Shown: positions 34,432 to 43,611, numbered from the stretch's first letter. The stretch is DNA of 64,000 bases from Parasedimentitalea marina (GCF_004006175.1 NZ_CP033219.1:1054001-1118000); one strand, 5' to 3'. Numbers and translations are program-made. Notes: a model not told the origin generated them from the letters alone.

Positions 34432-35619
34432 ATGACCAGCCTAGACAATACGCTTCCTGCCCCCCGTTTGGGTGAGCCATATTTGTTGACACCGGGGCCG
34501 CTGACGACCTCATACGCCGTCAAAGAGGCGATGCTGCGCGATTGGGGCAGCTGGGATGACGACTTCCGCGCCATGACCGCCGAGCTGCGCACACGACTGC
34601 TGGCGATGCTGGGGAAGGGGGGCGACGACTTCGATTGCGTTCCGATGCAGGGCAGTGGCACCTTTTCGGTTGAGGCGATGTTGTGCAGCTTTGTGCCGCG
34701 TGATGGCAAAGTATTGGTTCTGGCCAATGGCGCCTACGGTCAGCGCACCGCGCAGACCCTTGCCTATCTTGGCCGTGACCACGTGGTGCTGGACAAAGGC
34801 GACTACCTGCCGCCCCGCGGCGTTGAGGTTGCACAGATCCTGGCGGACGACCCGGAAATCACCCATGTTGTGGCAATCCACTGCGAAACCAGCTCGGGCA
34901 TTCTGAACCCAGTCGAGGAAATCTCCGAAGCGACTTATGCCGCGGGCCGCAAACTGCTGGTTGACAGCATGTCCGCCTTTGGGGCGCTGCCGCTGGAAGT
35001 GGCGCAGGTGCGCTACGAGGCACTGGTCTCGTCGGCCAACAAATGCATCGAGGGTGTGCCCGGATTTGGCTTTATCATTGCCCGCAAAAGCGAGCTGGAA
35101 CTGGCCAAGGGCAACAGCAACTCAATGAGCCTGGATGTGCATGCACAATGGGCCACGATGAACAAGACTGGCCAATGGCGGTTCACGCCGCCGACCCATG
35201 TGGTCGCAGCCTTTCTGGTCGCTCTGCGGGCCCATGAAGCCGAGGGCGGCGTCGCCGGCCGTGGGGCACGCTACACCCGCAACCGCGATGTGATGGTGGC
35301 CGGAATGCGTGAATTGGGCTTTGAAACCCTGCTCAAGGATCGCTGGTTATCACCGATTATCGTGACCTTTTTCTGCCCGGCAGATCCCAAGTTTGTCTTT
35401 GCCGATTTTTACGCCTTGATGAAGGCAAAAGGCTTTATCATATATCCCGGCAAGCTCACCGTGGTGGACAGTTTCCGCGTCGGCTGCATCGGGCAAATGG
35501 ATGAACATGTCATGCGGCGGGTGACTGCTGCTGCCAAGGAAACTCTTGAGGAGATGGGCGTGAAATCCGCGACCCCACCCTCCCGAGCACTGGAAGAACG
35601 CGCCAAGCTGGCGGCCTGA
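34432..35619 (+). CDS. phnW: 2-aminoethylphosphonate-pyruvate transaminase
   Basis: A 395-residue class V aminotransferase. PLP-dependent PhnW transfers the amino group of 2-aminoethylphosphonate to pyruvate, giving phosphonoacetaldehyde and alanine. Motifs are [41 protein letters not shown] and the PLP lysine in [15 protein letters not shown] (Lys204). Two ATGs lie six bases apart; the one at 34432 has the better distance from GGAG. The C-terminal IGQMDEHVM is family-typical. phnA follows 18 bases later. Confidence 0.94.
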   Translation: MTSLDNTLPAPRLGEPYLLTPGPLTTSYAVKEAMLRDWGSWDDDFRAMTAELRTRLLAMLGKGGDDFDCVPMQGSGTFSVEAMLCSFVPRDGKVLVLANGAYGQRTAQTLAYLGRDHVVLDKGDYLPPRGVEVAQILADDPEITHVVAIHCETSSGILNPVEEISEATYAAGRKLLVDSMSAFGALPLEVAQVRYEALVSSANKCIEGVPGFGFIIARKSELELAKGNSNSMSLDVHAQWATMNKTGQWRFTPPTHVVAAFLVALRAHEAEGGVAGRGARYTRNRDVMVAGMRELGFETLLKDRWLSPIIVTFFCPADPKFVFADFYALMKAKGFIIYPGKLTVVDSFRVGCIGQMDEHVMRRVTAAAKETLEEMGVKSATPPSRALEERAKLAA

Positions 35620-35637
35620 ATACACAAAGGAAGACCC

Positions 35638-36882
35638 ATGACAACTCAATCTCCCATCGAAGCCAACGGCCGCAGCTATCCTATGCCGAAAGTCTGCGCC
35701 ATTGCGATTTGTCTGGACGGCTGTGAGCCCGAGTATCTGGACAAGGCCATCGCTGACGGCCTGATGCCGACGCTGAAGCGGATGCGCGAAACCGGCACCG
35801 ACCGTCTTGCGCACTCGGTGATCCCGTCTTTCACCAACCCCAACAACCTGTCGATCGCCACAGGTCGCCCCCCCGTTGTGCACGGTATCTGCGGCAACTA
35901 CCTGTACGAGCCGGAAACCGGCGAAGAAGTGATGATGAACGATGTGCGCTTTTTGCGCGCTCCGACCGTGTTCAGCAAATTCTACGATGCAGGCGCCCGG
36001 GTTGCGATCGTCACCGCCAAGGACAAGCTGCGCGCCCTGCTGGGGGCCGGTCTGAAGTTTGACGAAGATCGCGCCAAGTGCTTCTCGGCTGAAAAATCCG
36101 ACACCTCGACCCAGGCAGAACATGGCCAGGACGCGGCCAGCAATTGGCTGGATATGGCACAGCCCGAGGTTTATTCGGCAGAACTGTCCGAATTTGTCTT
36201 TGCCGCCGGTGTCAAACTGCTGCGCGACTGGAAGCCAGACGTGATGTATTTGACCACCACGGACTATGTGCAGCACAAATATGCGCCGCATCAGGCCGAG
36301 GCCAAAGCGTTTTATGAGATGTTCGACAAGTACCTGACCGAATTGGACGCCATGGGTGCGGCGATTGTGGTCACGGCTGATCACGGCATGAAGCCCAAGC
36401 ACCACGCGGATGGCTCACCTTCGGTGGTCTATGTTCAGGACCTGCTGGACGAATGGCTGGGCGAGGCCGCTGCACGTCTGATCCTGCCAATCACTGACCC
36501 CTATGTCGTACACCACGGTGCCTTGGGATCCTTTGCGACCGCTTATCTGCCGGCTGATGCCGACCACGCCGAGATCATGGCGAAACTGCGGGCCACTGAC
36601 GGCATCACCGATGTCCTGACCAACGCCGAGGCGGTTGCCCGGTTTGAGCTGCCAAGCGACCGTATTGGTGACGTTGTTCTGGTCTCGGGTGAAAACATCT
36701 GCATCGGCACGTCCGAGCACCGCCACGATCTGGCCGCTTTGAACGAACCGCTGCGCAGCCATGGTGGCCTGACCGAGCAGGAAGTGCCGTTCATCGCCAA
36801 CCGTGTGTTGCCCTTGCCCGAGCGTCCGGTTCTGCGTAACTTTGACGCTTTCTTCTACGCCACCGCTGCTGCGGCCCTATAA
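35638..36882 (+). CDS. phnA: phosphonoacetate hydrolase
   Basis: A 414-residue enzyme of the alkaline-phosphatase superfamily that splits phosphonoacetate into acetate and phosphate with two zinc ions. Seen are the metal Asp in [10 protein letters not shown] (Asp27), the nucleophile Thr66 in [13 protein letters not shown], and later ligands in [13 protein letters not shown] and [11 protein letters not shown]. An AAGGAAG sequence precedes the ATG. The presence of phnA and phnY but no phnX shows that this cluster takes the oxidative phosphonoacetate route. Confidence 0.94.
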   Translation: MTTQSPIEANGRSYPMPKVCAIAICLDGCEPEYLDKAIADGLMPTLKRMRETGTDRLAHSVIPSFTNPNNLSIATGRPPVVHGICGNYLYEPETGEEVMMNDVRFLRAPTVFSKFYDAGARVAIVTAKDKLRALLGAGLKFDEDRAKCFSAEKSDTSTQAEHGQDAASNWLDMAQPEVYSAELSEFVFAAGVKLLRDWKPDVMYLTTTDYVQHKYAPHQAEAKAFYEMFDKYLTELDAMGAAIVVTADHGMKPKHHADGSPSVVYVQDLLDEWLGEAAARLILPITDPYVVHHGALGSFATAYLPADADHAEIMAKLRATDGITDVLTNAEAVARFELPSDRIGDVVLVSGENICIGTSEHRHDLAALNEPLRSHGGLTEQEVPFIANRVLPLPERPVLRNFDAFFYATAAAAL

Positions 36883-36884
36883 GA

Positions 36885-38345
36885 ATGGACGGTGCAATGA
36901 GCAAAACAGAAATCCGCAACGAAGGTATGCGCATCGGTGGTGAGATCGTCTTCACCGATGCCGTCATCGAGGTGAAATACCCCTATACGGACGAAGTGAT
37001 CGGAACTGTGCCTGCGGGCACGGCCGAACACGCGGCCCGCGCCTTTGAAATCGCGGCCAATTATAAATCCAAGCTCAGCCGCTATGAGCGCAGTCAGATC
37101 CTGCAACGCGCAGGTGAGCTGATCGGCGAGCGGCGCGAGTATCTGGCCAAATGGCTGGTGCTGGAGCTGGGCATCTGCCACCAGCACGCCATCTACGAGA
37201 CCAAACGCGCGCAGGATGTCTATCTGTTCGCCGCAGCACAGGCCCTGCAGGACGATGGCCAGATCTTCTCGTGTGATCTGACCCACAATGGCAAAGAGCG
37301 TAAGATCTATACCAAGCGCGAGCCGGTACGGGCGATTTCTGCGATCACCCCGTTCAACCATCCGCTCAACATGGTCAGCCACAAGATCGCGCCGTCGATT
37401 GCCACCAACAACTGCATGGTGTGCAAACCAACCGAGCTGACACCGCTGACGGCGATTGCGCTGGCAGACATTCTGTACGACGCCGGGCTGCCACCTGAAA
37501 TGTTCCAGATCGTCACCGGCTTGCCGCAGGATATCGGCGAAGAGATGATGATGAATGATAACATCGACATCATCACCTTCACCGGCGGTGTTCCGGTGGG
37601 CAAGCTGATCGCCTCTAAGGCGGGCTATAAACGTCAGGCGCTGGAGCTGGGCGGCAATGACCCGCTGATCGTCTGCAACGACCTGACGGATGCCGACCTG
37701 GAAAAGGCCGCCACCATTGCTGTGGCGGGCGCCACCGGCAACTCGGGTCAGCGCTGTACTGCGATCAAGCGTATTTTGGTTCAGGAAAGCGTCGCCGACA
37801 GGTTTGTGCCTCTGGTGCTGGAAAAAGCCAAAGCGATCAAGTTTGGCGATCCGCAGGATCCGGAGACGCAACTGGGCTGTGTGATCCATGCCCAGGCGGC
37901 GGAATTGTTTGAGAACCGGGTTTATCAGGCGGAAAAAGAAGGGGCCAAGATCCTCTATCATCCGGGCCGTCAAGGCGCGCTGTTGCCACCGATCGTGGTG
38001 GATCACGTGCCCCATGGCAGCGAATTGGTGATGGAAGAGACCTTTGGTCCGATCATTCCGATCGTGCGGGTGCCGGACAATGATGACGCGGTGATGGAGA
38101 TTTCGAACTCGACTGACTTTGGTCTGTCCTCCGGGGTTTGCACCAACGATCTGAACCGGGCGATATCTTATATCAACGGATTGGACGTGGGCACTTGCAA
38201 CATCTGGGAACAGCCCGGCTATCGCATCGAAACCTCGCCATTCGGCGGCATCAAGGACAGCGGTAACGCCGTCAAAGAGGGCGTGACCGAGGCGATGAAG
38301 TTCTTCACCAATGTGAAAACCTACTCACTGCCCTGGCCCGGCTGA
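36885..38345 (+). CDS. phnY: phosphonoacetaldehyde dehydrogenase
   Basis: A 486-residue aldehyde dehydrogenase that oxidises phosphonoacetaldehyde to phosphonoacetate with NAD+. The catalytic Cys291 is in [12 protein letters not shown] and the general base Glu254 in LELGGNDP. Arg108, Arg290 and Arg447 fall where the phosphonate-binding arginines of Sinorhizobium PhnY are reported, as I recall them. That agreement supports the ATG at 36885, although a second ATG at 36897 is possible and neither has a strong Shine-Dalgarno sequence. It lies 2 bases after phnA. Confidence 0.93.
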   Translation: MDGAMSKTEIRNEGMRIGGEIVFTDAVIEVKYPYTDEVIGTVPAGTAEHAARAFEIAANYKSKLSRYERSQILQRAGELIGERREYLAKWLVLELGICHQHAIYETKRAQDVYLFAAAQALQDDGQIFSCDLTHNGKERKIYTKREPVRAISAITPFNHPLNMVSHKIAPSIATNNCMVCKPTELTPLTAIALADILYDAGLPPEMFQIVTGLPQDIGEEMMMNDNIDIITFTGGVPVGKLIASKAGYKRQALELGGNDPLIVCNDLTDADLEKAATIAVAGATGNSGQRCTAIKRILVQESVADRFVPLVLEKAKAIKFGDPQDPETQLGCVIHAQAAELFENRVYQAEKEGAKILYHPGRQGALLPPIVVDHVPHGSELVMEETFGPIIPIVRVPDNDDAVMEISNSTDFGLSSGVCTNDLNRAISYINGLDVGTCNIWEQPGYRIETSPFGGIKDSGNAVKEGVTEAMKFFTNVKTYSLPWPG

Positions 38346-38364
38346 ACTGAAACCTCCCCAACTT

Positions 38365-38393
38365 CGGGGCCTGTCCGTGGGCCCCGATTTTTT
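38365..38393 (+). terminator. intrinsic terminator after phnY
   Basis: CGGGGCC (38365-38371) and GGCCCCG (38380-38386) form a seven-base stem with an eight-base loop, followed at once by a run of six Ts. It separates phnW-phnA-phnY from the next two genes, which are then read at a lower level or from their own promoter. Confidence 0.8.
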
Positions 38394-38417
38394 CTGATAC
38401 CCGTGCGAGGCATTAAG

Positions 38418-39773
38418 ATGACCCAAATCGTTCACACCGAAGGGGAGTCCAATACCTCGGACGCCCGCAAAGCCTGGCTGAAACAGTCCATCGGCCCCAA
38501 TTCCGCGCCCCTGTTGGCCCGCGATTCAGATGCGTTCCTGCATCAAAGCCTGTCCAGCCCCTGCGTCAGCACCATCGCCAAGGCGGATGGTATCTGGATC
38601 GAGGACAAGGACGGCCGCCGCTTCATGGATTTCCACGGCAACTCGGTGCATCACATCGGCTATGGTCATCCGCGCTTGGTTCAGGCGATCAAGGACCAGC
38701 TGGATGATCTGCCCTTTGCGCCGCGCCGCTTTACCAATGAACCCGCGGTTGAACTGGCCGAGAAGCTGGCCGAAATAGCCCCCGGAGACCTGAGCAAGGT
38801 CCTGTTCACCACTGGCGGCTCGGACGCCAATGAAGTGGCGTTGAAAATCGCCCGTGCCGCAACAGGTCGGTTCAAAACCCTATCGTTCTGGGATGCGTTC
38901 CACGGCGCCGGGATGGGCGCGGCTTCGGTTGGCGGCGAAGCCACATTTCGCAGTCACATCGCCGGGCCGCTGCTGGCCGGAACCGAGCATGTGGCGCCGT
39001 TCCACCCCACCCGCTGCCCCTATGGTCATAAGACACTGGAAGACAGCGCCATGGCCTGTGCCAATATGCTTGAATACGTGCTGGAACGCGAAGGCGACGT
39101 ATCAGCCGTGATCGCCGAGGCGATGCGCGCGGTGCCGATTGTTCCGCCTCCGGGGTTCTGGAAAGCCATCCGCGCCGCCTGTGACCGTCACGGCGCGCTG
39201 TTGATCCTGGACGAAATCCCCACGGGCCTGGGAAAAACCGGCAAGATGTTCTGCTGCGAGCATGATGAAATCGTGCCGGATATCCTGACTGTTGGGAAGG
39301 CACTGGGCGGTGGCATCCTGCCCATTGCAGCCTGTATTGTCCGCCCCGAGTTGGACGTCTGTGGCGATTTCGCCATCGGCCACTACACCCACGAGAAAAA
39401 TCCGGTCACCGCCCGTGCCGCGCTGACTACAATCCAGATCATCCAGGACGAGGGTCTGGTGGATCGCGCCGCCGAGCTGGGGCATTATGCGCTGGAGCGG
39501 TTGAACAACCAGTTGGGCGATTGTCCCATCGTGGGCGATATCCGCGGTCGTGGATTGATGTTCGGGATTGAGATCGTCACCAACCGCACTGATAAAACTG
39601 CGGATGTGTCCCGCGCCGAGACGATCTATTATGCGTCATTGGCGGCTGGTCTCAGCTTTAAGATCTCGGCCGGATCAGTTTTGACCTTGTCACCACCGCT
39701 GACCATCTCGCGGGATGATCTGGACCGGGCGCTGGATATTGTAGTCAGTGCCATCAAGGATTCGCTGGGGTGA
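38418..39773 (+). CDS. pbfA: class-III PLP enzyme, probable (R)-1-hydroxy-2-aminoethylphosphonate ammonia-lyase
   Basis: A 451-residue fold-type I PLP enzyme of the class III aminotransferase group. The PLP lysine is in TVGKALGGGILP (Lys294) and the cofactor-binding Asp in LILDEIPTGLGKTG (Asp265). In phnW-phnY-phnA clusters this family is reported as PbfA, which removes ammonia from (R)-1-hydroxy-2-aminoethylphosphonate to give phosphonoacetaldehyde, feeding PhnY. The ATG at 38418 has GAGG upstream; an earlier GTG adds five residues. An ordinary aminotransferase cannot be ruled out without alignment. Confidence 0.82.
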   Translation: MTQIVHTEGESNTSDARKAWLKQSIGPNSAPLLARDSDAFLHQSLSSPCVSTIAKADGIWIEDKDGRRFMDFHGNSVHHIGYGHPRLVQAIKDQLDDLPFAPRRFTNEPAVELAEKLAEIAPGDLSKVLFTTGGSDANEVALKIARAATGRFKTLSFWDAFHGAGMGAASVGGEATFRSHIAGPLLAGTEHVAPFHPTRCPYGHKTLEDSAMACANMLEYVLEREGDVSAVIAEAMRAVPIVPPPGFWKAIRAACDRHGALLILDEIPTGLGKTGKMFCCEHDEIVPDILTVGKALGGGILPIAACIVRPELDVCGDFAIGHYTHEKNPVTARAALTTIQIIQDEGLVDRAAELGHYALERLNNQLGDCPIVGDIRGRGLMFGIEIVTNRTDKTADVSRAETIYYASLAAGLSFKISAGSVLTLSPPLTISRDDLDRALDIVVSAIKDSLG

Positions 39774-40609
39774 GCAGCACAACTGTCCTCATCGTTCTGG
39801 GCGCGGCCTTTTTGCATGCCTTCTGGAATGCTGTGGTCAAAGGGGCAGGTGACCGGACTGTCACATTGGGGTTGATTGCACTGGGGCATGTGGTCCCAGG
39901 CCTGATCCTGGTAACGATGTTTCCCTCGCCGGGCTGGGATGTGCTGCCCTATGTGATTGCGTCAACCGTGATCCACTGGGGGTATTATGTCCTGCTGAAT
40001 GTGGCCTACCGGCTGGGTGATCTTAGCATGATCTACCCAATCACCCGGGGCATGTCGCCGGTGTTGATCGCGCTGGGGGCACAGTTTTGGCTGGGTGAGA
40101 CACTGCCCGCTCTGGCCTGGGCCGGTGTGCTGATCATTTCAGTCGGCGTGTTGATCCTGACCAAAGGTATCGTGCGCGGTGGCATGTCGCGCACAGGCGT
40201 TGTTGCCGCCATGGCGGTGGCGGTGATCGTCGCATCGTATTCCCTGGTCGATGGCGTTGGGGTCCGTCTGGCTGATAATGCCATGAGTTATATCGGTTGG
40301 CTCTATGTCTCGGAGCTGGCAGTGGTGGTGTTCGTCTTCGCCACCCGCTGGCAGCGGGTTCGGCAAATGCCGTGGAAAAGCTGTGTGCTGGGCTATCTGG
40401 GCGGGGTGTTGTCGGGCACCGCTTACGGGCTGGTGCTGTATGCCAATACGCTGGCGCCACTGGGCATGGTCTCAGCCGTGCGTGAAACCTCGGTTATCTT
40501 TGCGGCGATGATTGGGGTGATGTGGTTTGGCGAAGGTCCCAAACGCCGCCGCCTGCTGGCTGCGGTGGTGGTGTCGCTGGGCATCATCTGTATCGGATTG
40601 ACGAAGTAA
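39770..40609 (+). CDS. EamA/DMT-family transporter
   Basis: A 279-residue membrane protein with two EamA repeats and about ten helices. The LGDLSMIYPITRGMSPVLIALGA segment (core: YPITRGMSPVLIALGA) and the matching one in the second half are family-typical. It starts with GTG, overlapping the pbfA stop by four bases, so it is translationally coupled to that enzyme. Transport of a phosphonate, or export of a product such as an amine, is plausible but not shown. It converges on cobF. Confidence 0.88.
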   Translation: MSSTTVLIVLGAAFLHAFWNAVVKGAGDRTVTLGLIALGHVVPGLILVTMFPSPGWDVLPYVIASTVIHWGYYVLLNVAYRLGDLSMIYPITRGMSPVLIALGAQFWLGETLPALAWAGVLIISVGVLILTKGIVRGGMSRTGVVAAMAVAVIVASYSLVDGVGVRLADNAMSYIGWLYVSELAVVVFVFATRWQRVRQMPWKSCVLGYLGGVLSGTAYGLVLYANTLAPLGMVSAVRETSVIFAAMIGVMWFGEGPKRRRLLAAVVVSLGIICIGLTK

Positions 40610-40612
40610 TGC

Positions 40613-40639
40613 GCTGGCCAGCCGGGTCTCAGGGCCAGC
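40613..40639 (+). other. hairpin between convergent eamA and cobF genes
   Basis: GCTGGCC (40613-40619) and GGCCAGC (40633-40639) form a seven-base stem just after the transporter stop. No T-run follows, so it is at best a weak terminator. Confidence 0.4.
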
Positions 40640-40688
40640 CAGCTGGATCAGTGGCTATGCAAAACGGATGGGTCAGTTGCAGCGGCTC

Positions 40689-41438
40689 TCACCTGCGCAG
40701 AAGGTAGATATCCATGATCCAGCCGTGATCCGCGCGGGCCGTTGCGCGGGTTTTTATGATCTGGTCCGATACATCGCTGAGTGCCCCGGAAATCAGGATC
40801 TCTTCGGGCATGCCGGCATAGGCTGACCACCAAATCTGCACATTTTCCGCATCGAGGCTTTGGAAGGAACAATCGCCGTCCAGCATCACCACCAGCGTAT
40901 CCGCACTGTCGGGCCAGCCGTGATCGCGCAGCTGGCGACCTGTGGTCACGGTGAACGGGGCGCCGATCTCGTTGATGGGAATGGCATGGGAGGCAGTCAG
41001 GGCCTGAACCGAAGTAATGCCGGGGATCACCGTCAGAGCAATCTTTTGCTGGCGCTGCAGACGGTCAGCGATGCGCATGGTGCTGTCGTAGAGCGAGGGA
41101 TCACCCCAGACCAGGAACCCGACCTTGCCGCCCTTTGGCAGATGGGCCGCAATGGTTGCGCTCCAGACTCCGGCGATGGCGTCGTGCCAGTCATCAACAC
41201 GCTGGCGGTAATCCGGCGTTTTTGGATCGCGGGTGGGCAGGTCGAATTCAACGATTTTGACGTCTTGTTTTTTGATCACCTGATCACAGATCTGACGGCG
41301 CAGTCCGGCCAGATCATCTTTGCCCGCGCCCTTGTTGGGGATCAGGATCAGATCCACCCCATTCAGGGCGGCACTGGCCTGCAATGTCAGGTGCTGCGGA
41401 TTGCCGGTGCCAATTCCAATGAGGGTCAGGTCGATCAT
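40689..41438 (-). CDS. cobF: precorrin-6A synthase (deacetylating)
   Basis: A 249-residue S-adenosylmethionine-dependent methyltransferase of the aerobic cobalamin pathway. CobF methylates C-1 of precorrin-5 and releases acetate, giving precorrin-6A. The N-terminal LIGIGTGNPQHLTLQA loop and the LVWGDPSLYDS motif are characteristic. It is an enzyme of the oxygen-dependent route only. It is the last gene after cbtB-cbtA and the 166-residue protein, away from the other methyltransferase genes. Confidence 0.94.
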   Translation of the reverse strand: MIDLTLIGIGTGNPQHLTLQASAALNGVDLILIPNKGAGKDDLAGLRRQICDQVIKKQDVKIVEFDLPTRDPKTPDYRQRVDDWHDAIAGVWSATIAAHLPKGGKVGFLVWGDPSLYDSTMRIADRLQRQQKIALTVIPGITSVQALTASHAIPINEIGAPFTVTTGRQLRDHGWPDSADTLVVMLDGDCSFQSLDAENVQIWWSAYAGMPEEILISGALSDVSDQIIKTRATARADHGWIMDIYLLRR

Positions 41439-41497
41439 GTCTGGTCTCCAGGAACGAGAGGGGGGGTGCGCGCCGTCCCGAGGGGAAGGGCAGGTGC

Positions 41498-41516
41498 GGC
41501 CCGGCGATGCCGGGCC
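41498..41516 (-). other. perfect hairpin between the 166-residue protein gene and cobF
   Basis: GGCCCGGC and GCCGGGCC form an eight-base stem around a three-base loop, extendable by three pairs past a bulged A. It lies 7 bases after the upstream stop. No T-run follows on the transcribed strand, so it is a likely mRNA-stability element. Confidence 0.5.
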
Positions 41517-41522
41517 AGCACA

Positions 41523-42023
41523 TTATTTGACTTGGACTGTGACCGATGCCTCGACCGGAACATCATCGACCATCAGTGGGCTGTGGCCATTGCCGTTCAG
41601 CGAGACTTTCACTTCGGCATCCCCCTTGGGCAAGTCACCGATATGCAACCAGTTGCCATAGAGGCGGCCCAGTTTGACGCCGTTGATATAGACATGCGCA
41701 TGGCCTTCGCCACTGATGTCAGCCGTCGAGGCGTTCTCGGGGGCGAAGCGGAAATTCTGCGGTATCACCTGCAGATTCCATCCGGCCATAGGGTCTTTGG
41801 TCAGCTTGATTTCCAGACCTGGGGCATCAGCCCCGGCGGGCAGGTTCACGGCACTGGAGTGATCGTGGCTGGTCATCTCGGCCTGCATTTCCATGCTGGT
41901 GTGTTGCGATGGGTCGTCGTGGTCGTGACCTTCGAAAGTGACACCGTTACCGGCGGCGATGACAAAACCAGCGCCGCCGCCAAACAGCAGGCCAATTGCA
42001 AAAAGTGCGAGTGGGCGGGACAT
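41523..42023 (-). CDS. membrane-anchored His/Met-rich periplasmic protein of unknown function in the cobalt/cobalamin cluster
   Basis: A 166-residue protein I cannot place in a named family. Residues 7-24 form a membrane anchor or signal. Next comes a metal-binding-like stretch with His33, 35, 41, 53 and 55 plus Met44, 46 and 50. A beta-rich domain follows with the conserved-looking GEGHAHVYINGVKLGRLYG (His108, His110) and NWLHIGDLP. The start at 42023 has GGAAG upstream; the open frame extends back into cbtA. It lies downstream of cbtB-cbtA behind a terminator and before cobF. I infer a role in periplasmic cobalt handling; copper binding is an alternative. Confidence 0.75.
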   Translation of the reverse strand: MSRPLALFAIGLLFGGGAGFVIAAGNGVTFEGHDHDDPSQHTSMEMQAEMTSHDHSSAVNLPAGADAPGLEIKLTKDPMAGWNLQVIPQNFRFAPENASTADISGEGHAHVYINGVKLGRLYGNWLHIGDLPKGDAEVKVSLNGNGHSPLMVDDVPVEASVTVQVK

Positions 42024-42039
42024 TATGTCTTCCTTTGAT

Positions 42040-42077
42040 AAAAATCCTCCGCCAGGACTGATCCCAGCGGAGGATTT
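42040..42077 (-). terminator. intrinsic terminator after cbtA
   Basis: AAATCCTCCGC (42042-42052) and GCGGAGGATTT (42067-42077) form a perfect eleven-base stem with a 14-base loop. On the transcribed minus strand the stem runs into five Ts. It should end or attenuate the riboswitch-controlled cbtB-cbtA message before the next gene. Confidence 0.75.
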
Positions 42078-42087
42078 GGAAGTTTGA

Positions 42088-42780
42088 TCAGGCAGCAGTC
42101 TCGGCGCGCTCGCCTTCGATCTGCCAGAAAAATCCGGCAAAGGTGCCCACCAAGGCCCATGCGGCCAGACCAACGCCAAAGGCGCGGGCGGCAAACAGGG
42201 CGCCGATCTCGGTTGGGACCGGACCCGAGAAGCTGTCGGGTTCAGGGGCCCCTACCAAATGCGGCGCCATCAGCAAGGCAGCGGCGATCAGGTAGCTGAT
42301 CTTGTTGCCACCAAAGGCAATCAACCACATGGCGATACCAGCCGTGACCACGGTTGCGGTCCACCAGACCTGACGGTCGCCAACATCAGCGGCGGCCACG
42401 CCCGGAACCTCGGGGGCAAGGGTGAACCCTGGTGCCAAGTGGAAGGTGATGAACCCGGCCAATCCCCAAATCAGGCCTGTACGGGCGTTGATTTCAGCGC
42501 CCCGGCCTTCGGCCACAGACATCAGCGCCACCATCACCAGTGTATATCCGGTGTAGGTCAGCATGGTGAAGACGATGCTCAACCCGTCACGCATCAGGTC
42601 AAACCCCGGCAGTTCGGGATGGGCAGACACAGACGTGCCGCCAAAATGCACCAGTTCACCGGTCTCATAGAGCTCGGCGTGGAGCAGAACAGGCTGCACA
42701 AATACCAACTGCAGCAGGGCGGCTATCAACCCTGCTGCAGCACCAGCGAACAACGCGCTGATCAAAATGCGGCTATACAT
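42088..42780 (-). CDS. cbtA: cobalt transporter subunit CbtA
   Basis: A 230-residue inner-membrane protein with five to six hydrophobic helices, matching the CbtA family predicted to import cobalt. Conserved-looking His residues lie in the LVHFGGTS region and in the FITFHLAPGFTLAPEVPG helix. It follows cbtB by 3 bases. Both are downstream of a cobalamin riboswitch, which agrees with repression of cobalt uptake when B12 is plentiful. Transport itself is a family prediction from genomic context. Confidence 0.93.
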   Translation of the reverse strand: MYSRILISALFAGAAAGLIAALLQLVFVQPVLLHAELYETGELVHFGGTSVSAHPELPGFDLMRDGLSIVFTMLTYTGYTLVMVALMSVAEGRGAEINARTGLIWGLAGFITFHLAPGFTLAPEVPGVAAADVGDRQVWWTATVVTAGIAMWLIAFGGNKISYLIAAALLMAPHLVGAPEPDSFSGPVPTEIGALFAARAFGVGLAAWALVGTFAGFFWQIEGERAETAA

Positions 42781-42783
42781 TGG

Positions 42784-42954
42784 TTAGTGGCAGGGAAAGC
42801 CAGTTGCGTGACGCACGTCATGTGCGGCGTCATGCAGAGCGGCGGCCTGTACGTGGCCAGTCAGGGTGACAACACCCAGGCCCAGAACAATTGCGAAAAC
42901 AGCTGGCAGAAAACCAAGGCCAGTTGCGGAAGCGTTCAGTGTTTTAGTCGTCAT
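42784..42954 (-). CDS. cbtB: cobalt transporter subunit CbtB
   Basis: A 56-residue protein with one transmembrane helix (about residues 12-33). Its tail is rich in His (His34, 41, 45, 49, 56) and ends in FPCH, the metal-binding pattern of CbtB. The ATG at 42954 has a perfect AAGGAG upstream; the open frame that runs further back passes through the riboswitch and is not coding. It is the first gene of the riboswitch-controlled operon. Confidence 0.93.
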   Translation of the reverse strand: MTTKTLNASATGLGFLPAVFAIVLGLGVVTLTGHVQAAALHDAAHDVRHATGFPCH

Positions 42955-42961
42955 GTTTATT

Positions 42962-42985
42962 CTCCTTACCGTCACACCCGACGGT
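42962..42985 (-). promoter_or_regulatory. hairpin abutting the cbtB Shine-Dalgarno sequence
   Basis: ACCGTC and GACGGT form a six-base stem with a six-base loop directly next to AAGGAG of cbtB. It lies between the riboswitch aptamer and the start codon, where an expression platform is expected, so it may gate translation. Confidence 0.45.
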
Positions 42986-42994
42986 ATAAATTTC

Positions 42995-43195
42995 GTTCCA
43001 CATGGCCGGTCTCCTGACTCGTGGGTCACAGCCAACTTTCCCCTTCCCACCGGACATATGTCCGACAGTGGTTTGGAAAGCCGCTCGCCACTCACAGTCG
43101 CGGGGGCGGTTGAGGTCTCGACGCCGCAATTGGGTCCGCCGTTCCTCATTCCCGTTTCAGTCCTAACGCTCTGCGCCGTACGAACACCATATTCA
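42995..43195 (-). promoter_or_regulatory. cobalamin riboswitch upstream of cbtB-cbtA
   Basis: Read on the minus strand, the leader has the conserved cobalamin-aptamer blocks in order: an AAACGGGAATGAGGAA segment, the B12 box core CCGCCCCCGCGACTGTGAG, a GGGAAGGGG stretch and the 3-prime block GAGTCAGGAGACCGGCC. The distance to the cbtB start is about 45 bases. Binding of adenosylcobalamin should lower cbtB-cbtA expression. The ends are approximate. Confidence 0.92.
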
Positions 43196-43263
43196 GGTAA
43201 TGTGCCTTATCGCATGTTGTCGGGTCAAGTTTGAAACCGACCGTTCAGAGGCGATATTGCGAC

Positions 43264-43611
43264 TTATTGCGGTGTGGGCGCGGTGTTTGCCGGAATTCGC
43301 GCAATCGCTTTGAACCGCAACCCGCCCAAAGGGCGCGCGTCGGCGATATTGCCGTCCGGTGATTCAGTGTAAAGGCGCAGGAAGGTCAGCACATCGGGGA
43401 TGTCATCCAGGCTGATCTCGCCAAACATATAGGCGGTCTTGCCGCTCTGGCGCACCGCAAGGGTTTGCGGGCGCTTGCAGCCGGACATGCAATCCACCTG
43501 TTGCAGGCTGGCCTCTAATCCCATGCCAGACAGGGCCTCGGAGAGTTGACCCGCCAAGGTGGGATCGGCAGTCTTGCAGGTCCGGCACAGGGTTATCGTA
43601 GGCGCGCTCAT
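43264..43611 (-). CDS. DUF1636 protein, copy 1 (cobalamin-associated, Cys-rich)
   Basis: A 115-residue DUF1636 protein with a thioredoxin-like ferredoxin look: CRTC near the N terminus and CMSGC near residue 43, suitable for an Fe-S cluster or metal. It overlaps cobA by ATGA and ends the cobL-cobE-cobM-cobB-cobA block. A second copy lies at 56381. The family recurs in cobalamin gene clusters, but its biochemical role is not established; a metal or electron-transfer role is inference. Confidence 0.88.
   Translation of the reverse strand: MSAPTITLCRTCKTADPTLAGQLSEALSGMGLEASLQQVDCMSGCKRPQTLAVRQSGKTAYMFGEISLDDIPDVLTFLRLYTESPDGNIADARPLGGLRFKAIARIPANTAPTPQ

Noticed and set aside
35350..38015. Two minus-strand open frames of 350-390 codons opposite phnW, phnA and phnY
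   Set aside because: The three plus-strand genes carry catalytic motifs throughout; the reverse frames have none and no Shine-Dalgarno sequences.
42955..43149. N-terminal extension of cbtB (65 residues)
   Set aside because: It is encoded by the cobalamin riboswitch itself; CbtB proteins are about 60 residues and a perfect AAGGAG precedes the inner ATG.
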